From positions 13,180,463-13,244,462 of the forward strand of contig CM072895.1 in NCBI GenBank assembly GCA_037013685.1: 64,000 nucleotides of DNA, read 5' to 3'. Shown piece after piece: positions 36,039 to 50,116 of the stretch (its first letter is position 1; every line of letters begins with the position of its first letter). This stretch comes from Acridotheres tristis (Eukaryota > Chordata > Aves > Passeriformes > Sturnidae). The position numbers and the translations under genes were made by a program. The notes beneath the pieces are model-generated. The model ran no database searches and was not told the origin of the DNA. It was given only the letters and a program-made list of their open reading frames with translations.

Positions 36039-39000
36039 TTACTTTAGTTGAAAGACACTCATATTTCAGAGGAGAATCTATTCTTTTCTAGTTTTTTCTC
36101 TCCTCCCCATCCAAAAACCCTAAATATTCACACACTGGACAATTTTTCAAGAGGACACTGTTTACAAATATGTTTACTGGAAGCATTCCTTTTAAAATCT
36201 TATTTTTATTGCTTAAAATAGTTTCTAAATTAAAACTTGCAGGCTAAACCCCAAGAGCATGTAACAAAATGCTCAATAAACTAAAACATTTTTGAGGCGG
36301 GAAAGTAAAGATTTTTGTTTCCTGTCCTGAAACCTTTAAAAAAGGAAATATAGCTTTGTTTTAATTAAAACATTCTTTCCTTCCAAGCATTCTCTGATAT
36401 GGCTGTACTTACCACTACTTTCCAAATACCACAGAGTCATAGTCAATGCAGACATGAGGCATGCATTAACCTGTAATGGCATTTGTATGACAGTTGAATT
36501 TGTATGAATTGCAAAAATGGAAAAAGACTAGTGGAAAAAATGAAATTACAATTACAGAGAAAAATCATAATAGAGACATGTAAAACTGTAAAATAAAAAG
36601 TGGGTCTACATCCACTTTGTGAGCAAGAAAAAAGATTAAGCAGAGCATTACAGAATTTAATCTTTCAGGTTGAGATGTGCTTGGTAGCACTATCCATAAT
36701 TCCAGAGGAACCTGTTCCTGTCTGTCATTCCTCATCCAACTTTGATTCTGCCTGACTGGAAGGAGTTGATTGCTAAGGGGCAACAACCAGTCAGTAGGGT
36801 TCTTCTGTAGACAACAGAAAACAGCATATATAGTGTGTATACACACATTATAAATACAACTGGTGCATTAATATAGGTAAGTGCATTTGACCCACATATT
36901 TAGTCTATTACTCTCCAGATCCCACTAATAGTAATCCCTAGTTCATGATAAAAATTTAGGTACCGCAGTTATAACTCACTGCAATAACTTGTTTTCTCTT
37001 GAACAGAGTATGAAATAAAAAAAAAAAAAAAGTGAAATATAGTGTTATTTTGGGGAATATTCCCTAGGGAAATCTTTCTGTTGTCTAGGGCAAATGTTTA
37101 TGCACAGCATCACTCTGATGGACACTGACTCTCATCAGCTGTGCCAGAACATGGAAACCTGTTATCCTTCTTGCTTGACTGAAAAGTTAATATTTCTTGA
37201 TGTGTTTTAGAGAGCTTTGCTTATGTGCTCTGTTTTACAATCTCACAAAAAATTCCCTGTGTACTAACCTGTTTTGCAAAAGAGCAGATGACCTTTGCCA
37301 CGATAATGTCATTTCTGAAGCTGCATCTGAATGTGAGGACATCAGTTTGCCATCTTAAAGTGCATAGCATCTTGTGTGCATGGTGATAAAAGCTGGCTAG
37401 GAGGTTAGACAATCTTTCTGGATTTTTTTAAAAACTTATTTTTAAATGAATTTATAAAATATCCCAGAATGAAGAAGCCACCCCAAAAAGAGAAGGTTGA
37501 GAAGGAGATCAAGAAATAGGCTTCTATAAATCTTCAGAAAAAAAGCTTTCCTTCTTTACCTTTTTTAATCTTTTGTACACTAAAGTCACACCATGTATTT
37601 GGCTGCATTTTAAAACTACAGCAAGAGAAGTCCAGGTTACAATTTCAATGAATTAATCTGATTAAAATTAGGCCTCTCTTTACCCGTTTTTTGTCCTCAA
37701 TATTCATCTTGCATTGGATCACAGTTTCAGACCTGTGTTCAGATGGGAGCAGCAATATTATTTTAAAGTTATTGATTCAGAAGATGGCAAGGAAGAAACT
37801 CTGAGTTGTTATGCTGAAAGCAACTGAAATGAGAAACCTGTCACAAGGAAAAGGATTATTTTGTGCTTAAAAGGGATTGGAGCCTGAGAGAGTCACACAC
37901 CAAATGCACAAGAACTGTAGTCAGAGACATCACCTCTAACTATGCCATTAAAGGTGTCATTGCAGAATGAGGGTCTGTCTTAATCCTGGAAGTTTTGGAG
38001 ACATGGAAATACACAGACCCAGGTGTACAATCAAGACTCCTTAGAGCAGCTGTTGACTAATTTGTGCAATTTAAGTTGTCTTACATGTCACAGTTTGTGC
38101 CCACCCTCACGCTTCTCAGACTGTGGCACTGTGCAAACACACCATGTGCTTGGTGTTGCCTAGTGGGTCTTAAATTTCCTTGGATAATACAGAATCAGAA
38201 CAGTCAAATTGGTTAAGTAGCCTCGAGAAAATTACCCTCACAGGTACTGGCAGTTAATTACTTTCTCTTAAAATGTAGCAGAGATATAATGCAATCCTTC
38301 AGGGGAGAGAAGATGGCAGGCTCCTTTCTTTTTTTGGAGTAGACACCTGGGATTGCCTCAACATGTGTGGCTGCCACCCACGCCTTCATCTGGGCAACCT
38401 TACATCTGCTCTTGGCACAAATATTGCATTTTACATTCCCCTGAGGCCTGTGTTAATGCTTTTCTTGTATTAGGTGCTATCCATATATGCAGAGAAAGGA
38501 CAAGGACAACACAAAACCTATGCCCCTGAGAAGGAATATGGCCACTATATTGCAGTGCCAGTTCAGTGCACTGAGCTCTTAAAAATGATGGCAAAGAACT
38601 CCCTAGAGAGCAGGACCCAACTCTGCAAAATACATTTAAAAAAATCTATGTGTGTATTAGTTTGGAATAAAAGTTGCTTTAAAATAGACCAGCTATCAGC
38701 ATCAGAAGGTTGTGTGTTCTATTTGAGCAGCGAATATTTTAGGAAAAATAAACCTTGTTAAAAATATTAATCAGTGACTATGTGACAAGACTTGTCATTT
38801 TGCATTAAATGCTACAAATTTTCACTCTCTATCAATAAGCATAGTCTGTTATGAAACTGCATTATCTTACTGTGCTTAAATTAATCATATTAAAATATTT
38901 AGAGCAAGTATTTGTCATATTTGTCACTTTATGAGAAACTGACAGACTAGAAGTCATATTACATAAAGACAGGGGTCATGATGGTGGAGAACAAGATATT

Positions 39001-42000
39001 TTCAGACTTCTTGAAAACTCAAAGCATCTAGAGGGCCAGAAAAGTGAAACCAAATCCACCCTCATGACTTTTCCTAGATAATTTGACAAATAGGGGGAGT
39101 TTAAAGGGGTTTAAAGTGCCTGGAAATACAAGCTATGGGGAAATTAAGAGGTTTGTAGCTGTTTGGGCAACTGGTAAATATCTGCTCAAAAGCCAGCCTG
39201 GCACAACCTCAGTGCACAAGGCCCAGCAGGACTGTTCTCCCTGAGAGCCATTCACACCCCAAACTTGGTACAGGAGGTTCTTTGGGTAGGATGATCACCA
39301 TCACTTTTCCATGATGGAGAAATACTGACTGCCTCTTTTGGCACAGCACCAGGTCTGGGTTCAGAAGAGATCAGGCTACATAGAAATCACGTGGGGTACA
39401 GTCACTAGAGAAAAATCCCCCCAAATTTGTTCGTACTAACATCATCTTATATCCAGTGTTAGGAATTCCTGCACTCCTGAGCAGCAACTTTTATTCACAC
39501 ACTTCAGAACGAATCAGTGGCAAGTGCAGGAGATGGCACAAACATGTCCTTCGGTGTAGTTATGCAACATACATTTCACAATTAATTATTCTAAAGAGAT
39601 AAACTTCCAAAAACTGCCTAGAGAAATCCAGTATAAAAGCCAACATTTAAGTACTGAATATGGGAAAACACACAGAAAATTGAGGGCAGATATACATATT
39701 ATTTTTGTTGTTTCAGTGCTTATACTTCAGTATCTGAAGCAAAAGTTCACTAGATGAGGCAGAAAAACATACAGATAGCAGCCAAATGAAACTGAGTCTT
39801 TGCAAACCATTTTCCTTACATTAAAATGGAAAACTAGATGCATCTATGCTTCTCAGATGTGTTCTTCAGGTACTTGTCAGGTGATAAAATTGGTTACAAA
39901 TTTCACTACTGGCATAGCAAAATGAGCAGTCACACAACTTTGGTCTATGCAGCATTCATTAAACTCTGAGTAGCTTAGGCTTCCACAGGATAAATTTGAA
40001 AGGACTGTATGGGTATCCAAGAGAAACCATTTACAGGGGATGTAGGTTTCTGGATATGTTCTGTATTTTCCATCAGTCAGCTCCATTTAATAGGTCTTAA
40101 GTAAATATTGCAAAACCAAGGCACTTTTATTTATGGATATTGTAATTGGAAGAGGTTATACCAAGCACATGCGTCCAAGAAGATATTTGTTGTAAATTTA
40201 TACATTTTAGTAGATATAGAGGGATTTACATCACTGTAAGAGAAAGAGCAACACTTTGATTTTCTCAGATACCTTATCAGGGGTAAGATCCCTTTCCATC
40301 AGAGTTATAATTACTTGCTAGTAGATATACTAAATATATGCTCCCAGGAAGGATTACTGAGTAAGCATTTACTATTAATGTTGCTGATAAAACATGGCTA
40401 AATTATTTTATAGCAGAAGAAACACCTGGGGGCAAGGGAAGAAAACTGCTTTTTAAGTCTCCCATGGCACATTAATGTGGCTTATTTAAGTGAAGTGCCG
40501 AGTGGTGATAGAAAGGGAATTTTGATGAAGTGCTCAAGCTCCATTTACTGTCCTGCCTTGCACTGGGGACAACAGAAATACTTAGAGAAAAGGAACTGTT
40601 AAAAGCATGGGTAGTAGCAGTATAAAACCTGGAATACTTTGTAAATAAATGCATCATCCAGCTTGCCAAGAATTAATTACCTCTTTCTACACTTCCCATC
40701 TGTATTATCTCATTCTAAACAGAGATGACCACTGTACTTTGGTTCCTAGATATTGCATCCTTTGGTGGATGCAAATATCTTAATTCTTCATTGGTGCAGC
40801 AAGATTTTGTTCATATTTAAGCAGTTTATGTTCCTTTTTACATCCCTTTGGGAAGCTCAGCATGGACATCAGTTTCCTTGATGATAATCTGCACTGCATG
40901 CCTTGTGTATGTCCATCATACATAAGTATACATGCCCCATCATCAGTTCTGAACAAATCAGCTCAACCTGAATATATGCAATTTTCACTGTTACTCTCCA
41001 CCAAGAAAACCTGAATGAACAGCATGTACCACCCTTATGCTGCCAACAATGGAGGGATCTGACAGCCAGTGAAAAATTTTTAAAACTCAGTAAGGTTTCC
41101 TCAGGAAGATGGTCTTAACAAGACATTCAAAACAAGCAAAAACCCCAATGCATCCTATCTACTTTTCATGTATTGTTGGAACCCTTAAATACCATTTTTC
41201 TGGTGTAACTTCAAGAAACAAGAACACTGACACTTGGGAGATTATTTAGAAAGTATACAAACTGATTTAATAGCATTCCAGGAAAAGAGCAGCAGGCAAC
41301 ATCATCAGCCCAAAACTTGGCTTACTAAAACATTAAGACCTGCATGATTTCAACTTTAGCCAATAAAATCCGAAAAATCTTCAGAATTGATTGTTCAAAA
41401 CTAAAAGCTATAATTTTCTAGTATACAGAGAAGGACAATTTAGAAATTTTACAGACAGCTTCATATAAGTCTATTCAATTATAGAAAGCTATTTTTCAAA
41501 GAGAAAAAAAACTGCAGTGTGGACTGTTATCTACTGTACTTATCACTCTGAGATTGTAGTTTATCTTTTTGTTACATACCTTACAGATACAGAGAGATAC
41601 CAAGGCTTTCATGGCCAAAAAAATCAAATTCTCATCTATTTGAGAACCTAATTCCTGCAGTTTATAGCCTGAAAAATACTGTGAACATACACTGAAATTA
41701 AGTGTTTTCTAAATGAGAGAGCTGTTACAGAGCTGTGAGATTAGGGCCTGATGCAATTTAGCATTCCATTACAAAATCTATGTTCTAAATTCAGAGTCCT
41801 ACAGGAACTTGTTTAGCTACAAGTTATTACACAATGACAATGCTCTTAGGAAGATATGAGGAAGCAATTCCTCTGTGACTCAGGTCCCTTCTCTTTGCTC
41901 TTAAAGCCTCAAAGAGCTCAAGCTGGACCACACTGCCATGCTTTCATTAAAAAAAACCCAGTATTTGTAGTGTGGTGGAGAGACTACATCAAAGAAATTC

Positions 42001-45000
42001 TGCTATGGTGAAGTTTTAATTGAAGTGCCCAACTTCCCAGTGAACAGCACAGCTTTGGTGACACCCACAAGATTGTTCAACATCCCTCCTCCAGACTGCC
42101 AGAGGAGCAATTCACTGCCTTCCTGCAGCCAAAGGGAGCACAGAGCCCTGGGCTGCCTGGGCACTGAGGCAGCCAGGGAGCTCCATGCTGGAATGGTGCT
42201 GGGGAGGGACATCTTGGCACTCTGTAAACTACTGGAAGAGAAAGTAGCAAGGAGAAAAGTTAAGTGAATAGTTCAGAAAGCAGAGCATCTGAGCTCTGCC
42301 TCAAAGCTTCCCATGCCCTGGGAGGGCTAGTGATGTCTTTGTTTCTGTCACATTTGAGGAAATAGACTTTGTGGAAATTCCTTCCAGCTAGAGACAGGCT
42401 GCACTTGTACATGTGACTGAGATATTCCCTGTTCCCTTCCAAATGCAGGCAAACCTACGTGGCCACAAACAGTGACTAATTGTTTGGGCCAAAGGGGAAA
42501 AGATATAAATGAGCTATTTCTCATTATAGTGTAAGAAAATATTGATTACACATACACAGATGGCAAATACTAGTCATGCTGGTATTCTCAAGTCTCCACA
42601 CTGAGCTTGTCTGGTATACATTCATTATTTTTACAAGTTCATACTATGACTGTTTTCCCTATTGACAAATATGGGTTAAAAACATAATAAACAGAGTGGA
42701 TTTGTGTTGGTATTATTAATGAATTGGCAACAACTGTCTCTGTGCCATTCATCTCCCAACATCTGTTTATATTTTATTTTAAATCTGTAATAACATTGCT
42801 TTGTAATCCCTTGATCTGTACAGTAATTTCCTTTTCTTCCAAGCCGTTAGAGGTATCTTTGAACTACTCAGGGGAAGGACAGACAAAAAACCAACCAAAA
42901 AACAAAGACTATTCATCTATTCCTTCAAGACAAGACCACTTTCATCATAAAAAATGAACATCATAAAAAATGAACACCGAAACGAAAGCAAAAAAACAAA
43001 GGTGGATGAACTCTGTACTGCAATGGGATAAAAGTCAGGATGTTTGTGGAAAACCATCAGTCATTATTGTTTTAAATTGCTCTTGATTTGTGCAAAGAAA
43101 CAGACCAAGTCAGCCACGCCTAATCGTTCTTCAGAGTTATCTTGTGCATTTATTTGCTGCTCTCTGGCTCACCAGGAATTCTGCTCACTGTTTGTCACAG
43201 CTAGGAACAAGTCTGGTAAGCTCACCCCTTGTTGGTAAGTAGGCGTTGTTGCTTGTGGATATCCTGTTGCGTTGGACTCCTGGAGTCCTGGATTTTCTCA
43301 TTGTTCAAGCCACAGTGATTCCAGGGCAGTGCTCTTTATGAAATACAATGCTACTTGAAAATTTGTCAATATGGGTTCTAAAAATAACTGAGGTATGAGC
43401 AAGTACAAATAACCTTCTCTCAATTTACTTGATTTACTCTATAACAACTGTGTAACCGGAAAAAAGAAAAAAAAAATCTTTAAAAACTGGAGTGAGAAGG
43501 CAGTGCCTTAGCTTGTGATTTATTGTATTGCTGAAGATATTGGAGACAATGCCCACTTTTGAAACAATGCACATAGGCAAATGATGTATTTATTACACCA
43601 CTGGAAATGCCAAATAAGCTATGCCCAACAAGGAAAGTATTGTCAGGAAAGAGAATAACATCAAAAGATCTCTGGGCCAGCAAATCCAACTCAGAATAGT
43701 TCAAGTAATACAAAAGAAAAAAACAAGATTTACGGTTTTCTAAAGTTACAAAATTTCCAAAACTTGTGTTCTGAGGAGAGCACGTGCCTTTAGAAGAGCT
43801 GCATAAAGAAGATTATTAAAAGACCTACTTAAATTGTAGCGTATTAATGCATATATTTGATTTGAACATACCTTTTGGGATTTAACGGACCCTTCTAGAT
43901 GTTAGTCGAAATGAGTAATATTGTGGAAGCCTCACACTACAAAGCACTCAGAGAATTTCACAAATACGAAATATACAAAATTATGGTTTTAAAAATAAGA
44001 ATAATTAAAAAAACCCAATGAACCAGCCCACTTTTATAGCTCGATATCCTCTTTATTTCCCTGCTCCATGAAGCATAGGACATTCAAGAGAAGGCTGGAG
44101 AGAGAGACAGATAGAGTAATCTAAAAGGGACAAAAGAAAAGCAAGAAACATTGTTGAGGGAAACTGGGAAAGAAATGAGAGGCTTCAATCTAAACAAAAA
44201 CAGAGAAAAAGACTTGGAAAGAATTTCAGCAAAGAGGTATGTTTAATTGCCTACAGCCCCAGGAGAGGTAATTTATGTGCCAAGAAATTATGGAGGTTTT
44301 ATGTGCCTATTAGTCTGCTATTCAATTAAAAAATGTGTACTTACCATGGCAACCTCTATGTCTCACAATACACATGCTAATTCTAAGATATCTCTATAGA
44401 GCACCTCCTTAAAGAAACATATACCACAGCACCAGCCATCGTCTAGATTTCCACACTCACTAAGAGGCAGTAAAAGGAACAGCCCATACAAAATTTTGGA
44501 ATTATAGGCTTGAGAGAAAGTTGGGTAATCTCACTGTACTGTTACCAACTCCATATGGGGACCCAGCAGTGTAATGCACTGCTGCACCTTAGGGCAGCTC
44601 ACCAGACAATCTTGCCAGCATTTCCCTTCTTGTTCACTGAGATAATGCTCTTAAGCTTTGAAACAGTGCTGCTTTTCCTCTGGGATCTGCTTTGGACTGG
44701 CTGACTAATTCCTTAGGCCCTGCTTCCACTGAAGCTGTGTAAGCTATCAGCTGTACTCTCCTGTATTTAAAGTCTGCCAGGACATGCACCTTCCCTTTGT
44801 TTCAATAAAAACCAACAAAACCATAGTGTTTGCTGTCTGGGAATTCCCTTTCTCACCAGCCCACGTCAGATCTCACTGTTCTCTATAGGCGTTGTCCTTC
44901 TCCCTCTTCCTTATTTGAGCTTCCCATGACAACAACTATTGGCAAGGCTGATTTTCCACTCAACAACTTGCTTTTTTTTTCCCAGAGGAGCAGTATCTGT

Positions 45001-45443
45001 GGCCAAAATTCTTGGTCAGACACGTGTAATTAATGGATCAAAGCATTTGTCACATGCACGACCTGAGGAATGAACCATCTTCCAAAAAATGTATGTAAAT
45101 GCATCCACAGCTTTAAGTATTAAGGAGAATTTCAATGCAATCCTTCTGAAAGTAAAGAAGAGAAAGTATTGAGGTGATAACCTATATTTCCAATAGCTTT
45201 TATGTAACTAGTTACTTCTTATAGTCATCTTTCTTCCTTTCACTGACTAGTGGATGCATATCAGATCACTCTTCTCATGGCCATGGAACACAGTAGTCCT
45301 TTTTGCTTGTCTGCAGCTCATTTAGGGCTAGTGCTAAAGCATACAGAATACAAAAAAAGGAATGCATCACCTTGTGTAAAGTTCTGGATTTGTTGAGGAT
45401 TAAGTCTCAATCACATTTCAAAGATGCTTTGCTTCTTTCCTTG
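36039..45443. other. Long AT-rich non-coding stretch
   Basis: About 9.4 kb with no recognised gene or transposon. Visible items are a 14-bp palindrome GTGTGTATACACAC at 36833-36846, an A15 run at 37017-37031 preceded by AAAT, and a 16-bp perfect tandem duplication at 42943-42974. Open frames reach 95 codons (38474-38761, plus) without support. Confidence 0.4.
42943..42974. repeat. 16-bp perfect tandem duplication
   Basis: CATCATAAAAAATGAA occurs twice head to tail with no mismatch. A short recent slippage duplication is the simplest reading. Confidence 0.9.
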
Positions 45444-45748
45444 TGTCATGGTTTAACCTCAGCTGGTGACTAAACACCACAGAGCACCTTGCTCGCCTCC
45501 CCCTGCCCCTCACTGAGGTGGGAGGAGAATCACAAGGGTAAAAGAGAAAATTTGTGTGTGATCATATGAAAACAATTTAATAGGGAAAGCAAAACCCACT
45601 TGCACCAGCCTTGACACTCTGTAAGGCGCGATCAGCAATTACTGAAACATCCCTGTGTTATCAACAATGTTTCCAACAAAAATCCCAAACAGAGCCCCAC
45701 GCAGCTGCTATGGACAAAATCCACTCTGTCCCATTCTGAACCAGCACA
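45444..45748 (+). mobile_element. Solo LTR of an avian endogenous retrovirus, internally shortened
   Basis: The segment begins TGTCATGGTTTAACCTCAGC and ends GAACCAGCACA, giving the TG...CA termini of an LTR. The flanking bases are CTTG on both sides (45440-45443 and 45749-45752), a 4-bp target-site duplication. The left part (TTTAACC, GGTGGGAGGAGAATC, AACAATTTAATAGG) and the right part (AACATCCCTGTGTTATCAACA) match the beginning and end of an avian LTR I know from memory, but at about 305 bp the middle seems missing. No internal retroviral region adjoins it, so it is a solo LTR. The class is uncertain: 4 bp fits ERV1, 5 bp would fit ERVL. Confidence 0.75.
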
Positions 45749-48700
45749 CTTGGCTTTCCCTACTAACAAGGAAACAAGTAATTTATTAGTCACTGCCTTT
45801 AAACACAGAATATATACACTAAAGTTTTGGAGTTCCTAGACTGTTTTCTTCTTGTAAGCACTTCAGAGGCATATACTATGAGAAAATGCATACGAAGTCA
45901 CCAGTTGATATAATTTATAGTCAAAAACAATGTTGTAGAAGTCTTTTTCTTTTGCAACACTTACAACAGGCTCAGTCCCATTCTTTTTGGTAGGGAAATA
46001 CCTGTTAGGTTTAAGGAAGCACAAGCCACCACTGCCCTGGGAGGAGCAGCTGCTTTAAACACTCTAACTGATGAATACATTTGATACTTTTACCTGACAT
46101 CAACTGAGCACAATGAAATAGCAACAAACTAAAACTTCAAATTTACGCAGATTTTAGTTTTTTTATCTGTGAGGAAGTGTAAAGTTTAACTCACGTTTCT
46201 GAAGTAGTGTCAGGCTGACAACAGTAGCAGCAAAAGCACAGCCAATTCACATCACTCATCCAATCTCATGAGAGGGGCAACAATCCCACTTAAATCTTCT
46301 CTGTCCTGAAAGTTTCCCAAAATGTGAATAAACAGCAAGCTGTCTGGCTTTTCTGGTAGGTAATGAGCCTTGCTGGCCACCTGGCAGCTTATCACCAGCT
46401 TACTCATGTCAACTGTGAGGGACCAGCACCCACACTTGTGTGAAAATAGGCTCACCCAGTAATAAAAAGTTTTCTTTTCTTTCCTCTCCCTTGCCCCCTC
46501 CCCTCACTGTTTTTCCCCACATCAGATTAGACTGCCTAAAATACAGAATAAAATTATGAAGTGTGGGTTGAATTCCAGAAAAATCCTGTTGATCACTTCC
46601 TACCAGGTTTACCTCCCCTCAGTGCTTGTCTTGGTGCTCTAAGGGCATCTTCAGAGGAAAAGAAATAATTTTCCTGACAGATGAGAAATGCACAATTCAC
46701 TACAGAATGCAAACTGTACATTTGGAACTCTAATCTAACTAAGGAAAAGTTTTGAAGATGTTTGGTATGAGTGTGCTGTACTGAAAGTATAGTGCAACTC
46801 TTCCCACTGAAGGGAGGAACAGATCTGAGCTGCCTTTTCACATGATGGATGTGAGTGATTTTCATGAGCAAGCCACAGTGTCCTTTTTGTATTACAACTC
46901 CAGGATCCTGAGAGGGGAATGCAGCTAAAAGCATCAATTTTGATACAAATCCTTTATGGTCTTTAAATTGGGCACTGCCACTTTAATAAGCCACACCTGG
47001 TTAAGATTCGTGTTCTGCTGAATTCCTCCCGCTGTAATGAGCCCTGAACATCAGGCTGAGGCTGTGATCAAGACAATACAATTAATCACCAGACCGTGCA
47101 CAATTTCAGTAACATGAAAATTGCACGCAGTTAGATTTTCTAAGTAAAACTAATATTTCATGCAGGGGAAAGGGTGAAGTTTCAGTGCATAACAAAAAAG
47201 AATTTCGGAGGTTTAAAAAAAACCTGGCAGTCAGCAGGGCCACGTGAAGGTGAATGCATAAATCAAATAACTATACCATCTGTTACAGAAAACTTAAAGG
47301 GAATTAAGTGGCCCATATTTTCTAAAAATATCTTTCTTCACAGTATGCAGAAGAACTGAATATATAAGGAGGAATACTGGAATTGGACTTTAATTAGGAA
47401 ACTTTGAGTTTTGAATCCAACATGAGCTTAGTCAAACTATCAGGAAGATAAGCTTATTAGGAGAAAAATAGGAATGAATATTTGCATGGCAAAAAAATAG
47501 ATCTTTCCGGTGGGAGGAAGAGGGGGGATTAAAAACATGCAGTGGCCCCATTTTCAATATTTTTTCAGCTGCAGCTTAAGGTGTCACAGAGAGACAAACA
47601 GTGACAGGCAGGCCAGGGCCAACTTCTGTTAAATTTTTCTATTCTGATGTTATCTAAAACAGACTGGTCATTTCAGCATCTTGAAAATTCACAACCAGAA
47701 ATTTTCATGTGTATTTGAAAGTATATTTCCATGCTGCAGTGGTTTCTGTGTAATTGCAGTATTCACCAGAAACCCATTCAAAGGGCAGAGACAAAATGCA
47801 ATTGTCATCTCTTTCCAGGCTCATCTCCAATGACAGCTAGTGGGAAGGCACAACTTCTGGAGAGCACTGCTAGTTCCTTTCTTTCTTTTCCCCCTGTGAT
47901 GGGGAAACCCAGCACACATCATTAAAAGAAAAGTGTGGTAATTTTTCTCTACCATTAGGTTATGAAATCTCCAGGAGCCTTTTTTTTTTCCCCCAAGAGT
48001 TTGCACATCTCTAATCAAGGAATCTAGAAGTCCCATCAGCACAAAAATAATAAAGATTAAAAACAGCAGGCGAAATTAAAACTTTGTATAGGAGTGGAAC
48101 AACAGAGACAGACTTCCTTAGAGAGAAGGTATATTTACTGGTGCAAGAGTTGATATAAAAAGCCTAAGGAGAATAAATTAAATGTGATGATACAACTAAA
48201 TGCTTTAGGAAAACCATTTTCAGATGATGCAATTAAAAAGGAAGAAAGAAAGTAAAAGAATAAAAGGAATGACACAGAAAAGGCAAAGCGACACACAGAC
48301 AGAGAGTAAACAAAATGCATTTTTAAAAGTAGCAAAAAGACTGATTTTGGGGGAATAAGAAATTGAGGTTTAAAAATAAAGAAAAATAAAATAAAAGTTT
48401 CCATTTTTTGCACTGCCACTTGTCCACTCCACCTTTCAATTTCTTCTGCTCCCCCTCCTCAATCTTACCTTCTCTACAGATATTCTCAACTCTCTTGGGA
48501 AAGATCTCCTATTATATATTTTTGCAATGTCTAACAAAATAGAGCCTTTCTCTCAGCTTCTGCCTCTTTGTATTACTGTGGCACAAACAGTGAAGAGCAG
48601 TAATGGTAATAGTTGGGAAAGCTGCTCCGTAATTTTTCACCTTAACATTTTTTAACAGCAAATGGCAGTTCTGTGACACTGACACAGTTCAACTAGGCCA

Positions 48701-50116
48701 ATGATATTCAATTTTGCTGTCAGGAAAACTGGAAGAGAATACCATGTTAAATCCCAGTTCATCCAAAATAAAAATGCTTGCTACCTGAACTGAGCCAAAA
48801 CACTTCAGAAACTGCATTTCATAACCTGCACATGGATTCATGGGAATTCATTGTTTAAGTAGCATAATTCATTTGCCATTCAGCAGCTTTGGCTTATTTG
48901 AAGCTGAAGTCTAGCTAGTCTGTAAGACATCAAAACAACAACTATTAAGGGGCCACAGAGTTTAGGATTGAGCTGACTTTAAACCTGATCTTTTCCAATG
49001 GAGAAAAATTCCCTACCTTTCAAAATCTATGAAAAAAAATTTGAACATTTTATTTTCCTTCAAGATAAAAACCCAAAATGTAACTATTAAGGATTTTTCA
49101 CAGAGCAATTAATTGTTGCTAATTGTCATTACTGAGGAACCATTATTACATAGTAGCAATAACTTCATTTTGTGTCTCCTACACTGAAAGTGACAGGGAG
49201 TGACCACCTACCATGGTAGAGAAGAAAGCAGTAATTCTTCACAAGTTAGAAAACAATGGTGGAAAGTGCTACAAAACAGGCTGCCAAAGAAAGAAATAGG
49301 CGAAGCATATTTTGGTGCAGTTCAGTGGTGTAAAGAGTGAGCAAAAGATACTTTGCATACTTCTAGAAATGACTAAAAAAATGTTTATTTTTTTGTGTGT
49401 TTCTGGAAATGGGAAATAGCAGGAATAGAACTGTGCTTTAATTAAAATGGCTCAATAAATGGCTCCATAAAGCATAGGAAGGGGAAAAAAGGATTTCATT
49501 TTTCTTTGGTGTGCCTTGAGAAAGGCTGTATTCTCTTTTAAAATCTAATACAATTAATAGGAAACTGTATTTAAAATATATATATAAAATTAACATATAT
49601 ATGAGAGAAATCACAACAATAAACATTTTATTTGTGGGGTTTTTTGGAAGTCCTTGTAGCAGCTCTTTGTCATCTAATGCCTCACTCTGTGTTCGATAAT
49701 ACACATTAAATACTCTAAAAATCCTAATTATTAATAAGAAATTAACTGATTTTGATTGATCTGGTTTAGGTGACGCATTTCTTGTGTTGTCCATGGCTGG
49801 AAGCTCAGGACTGGTTGTACAGGCAGTTAACAGTGAGGTATATCCATGCTGGGGTGTGCACTGGTGCCCAGATGCTGGTCCTGAAGAAGAAAGCTCATGC
49901 TCATTGCTGAGAAATGTCACCATAGTGCTCAGGATCTTGGTGACCCGTAAGGACAAAGCAAGGAGCTGCTCACCTCACCCCAGATGCCTCCAGGCAGGGT
50001 GGAACTGAGCTTCCCTCGACCCAGACCAGAGCACTTTGACTTTCCCTCACCATGAGCAGTTACATGAACATTTAGGGGGTGTCAGAGCCCTGCTGGGTTG
50101 GTGTCCTGGGCTGAAG
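45749..50116. other. Non-coding stretch before the minisatellite
   Basis: Mostly AT-rich, becoming GC-richer after about 49770. It contains a 172-codon minus-strand open frame (49956-49438) whose first 70 residues are Ser/Thr/Pro-rich and whose remainder is hydrophobic (IVVISLIYMLILYIYF). The change of character coincides with the change from GC-richer to AT-rich DNA, so composition explains it. No gene is called. Confidence 0.35.

Noticed and set aside
37005..37031. AAATAAA followed by an A run as a retrocopy tail
   Set aside because: The A run simply extends the AAATAAA itself, and no transcript-like sequence precedes it.
43044..43231. A plus frame ending at TTG|GTAAGT, considered as an exon
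   Set aside because: The donor motif is good, but no convincing acceptor lies at a sensible distance with a matching open frame, and the product looks random.
44700..44825. CAATAAAAACC as the polyadenylation end of an LTR or gene
   Set aside because: No coding frame, LTR termini or target-site duplication around it. AATAAA is frequent by chance here.
49438..49956. A 172-codon minus-strand frame with apparent membrane segments
   Set aside because: The hydrophobic part lies exactly in AT-rich DNA and the Ser/Pro-rich part in GC-richer DNA, so composition explains it. No family motif or paired splice sites.
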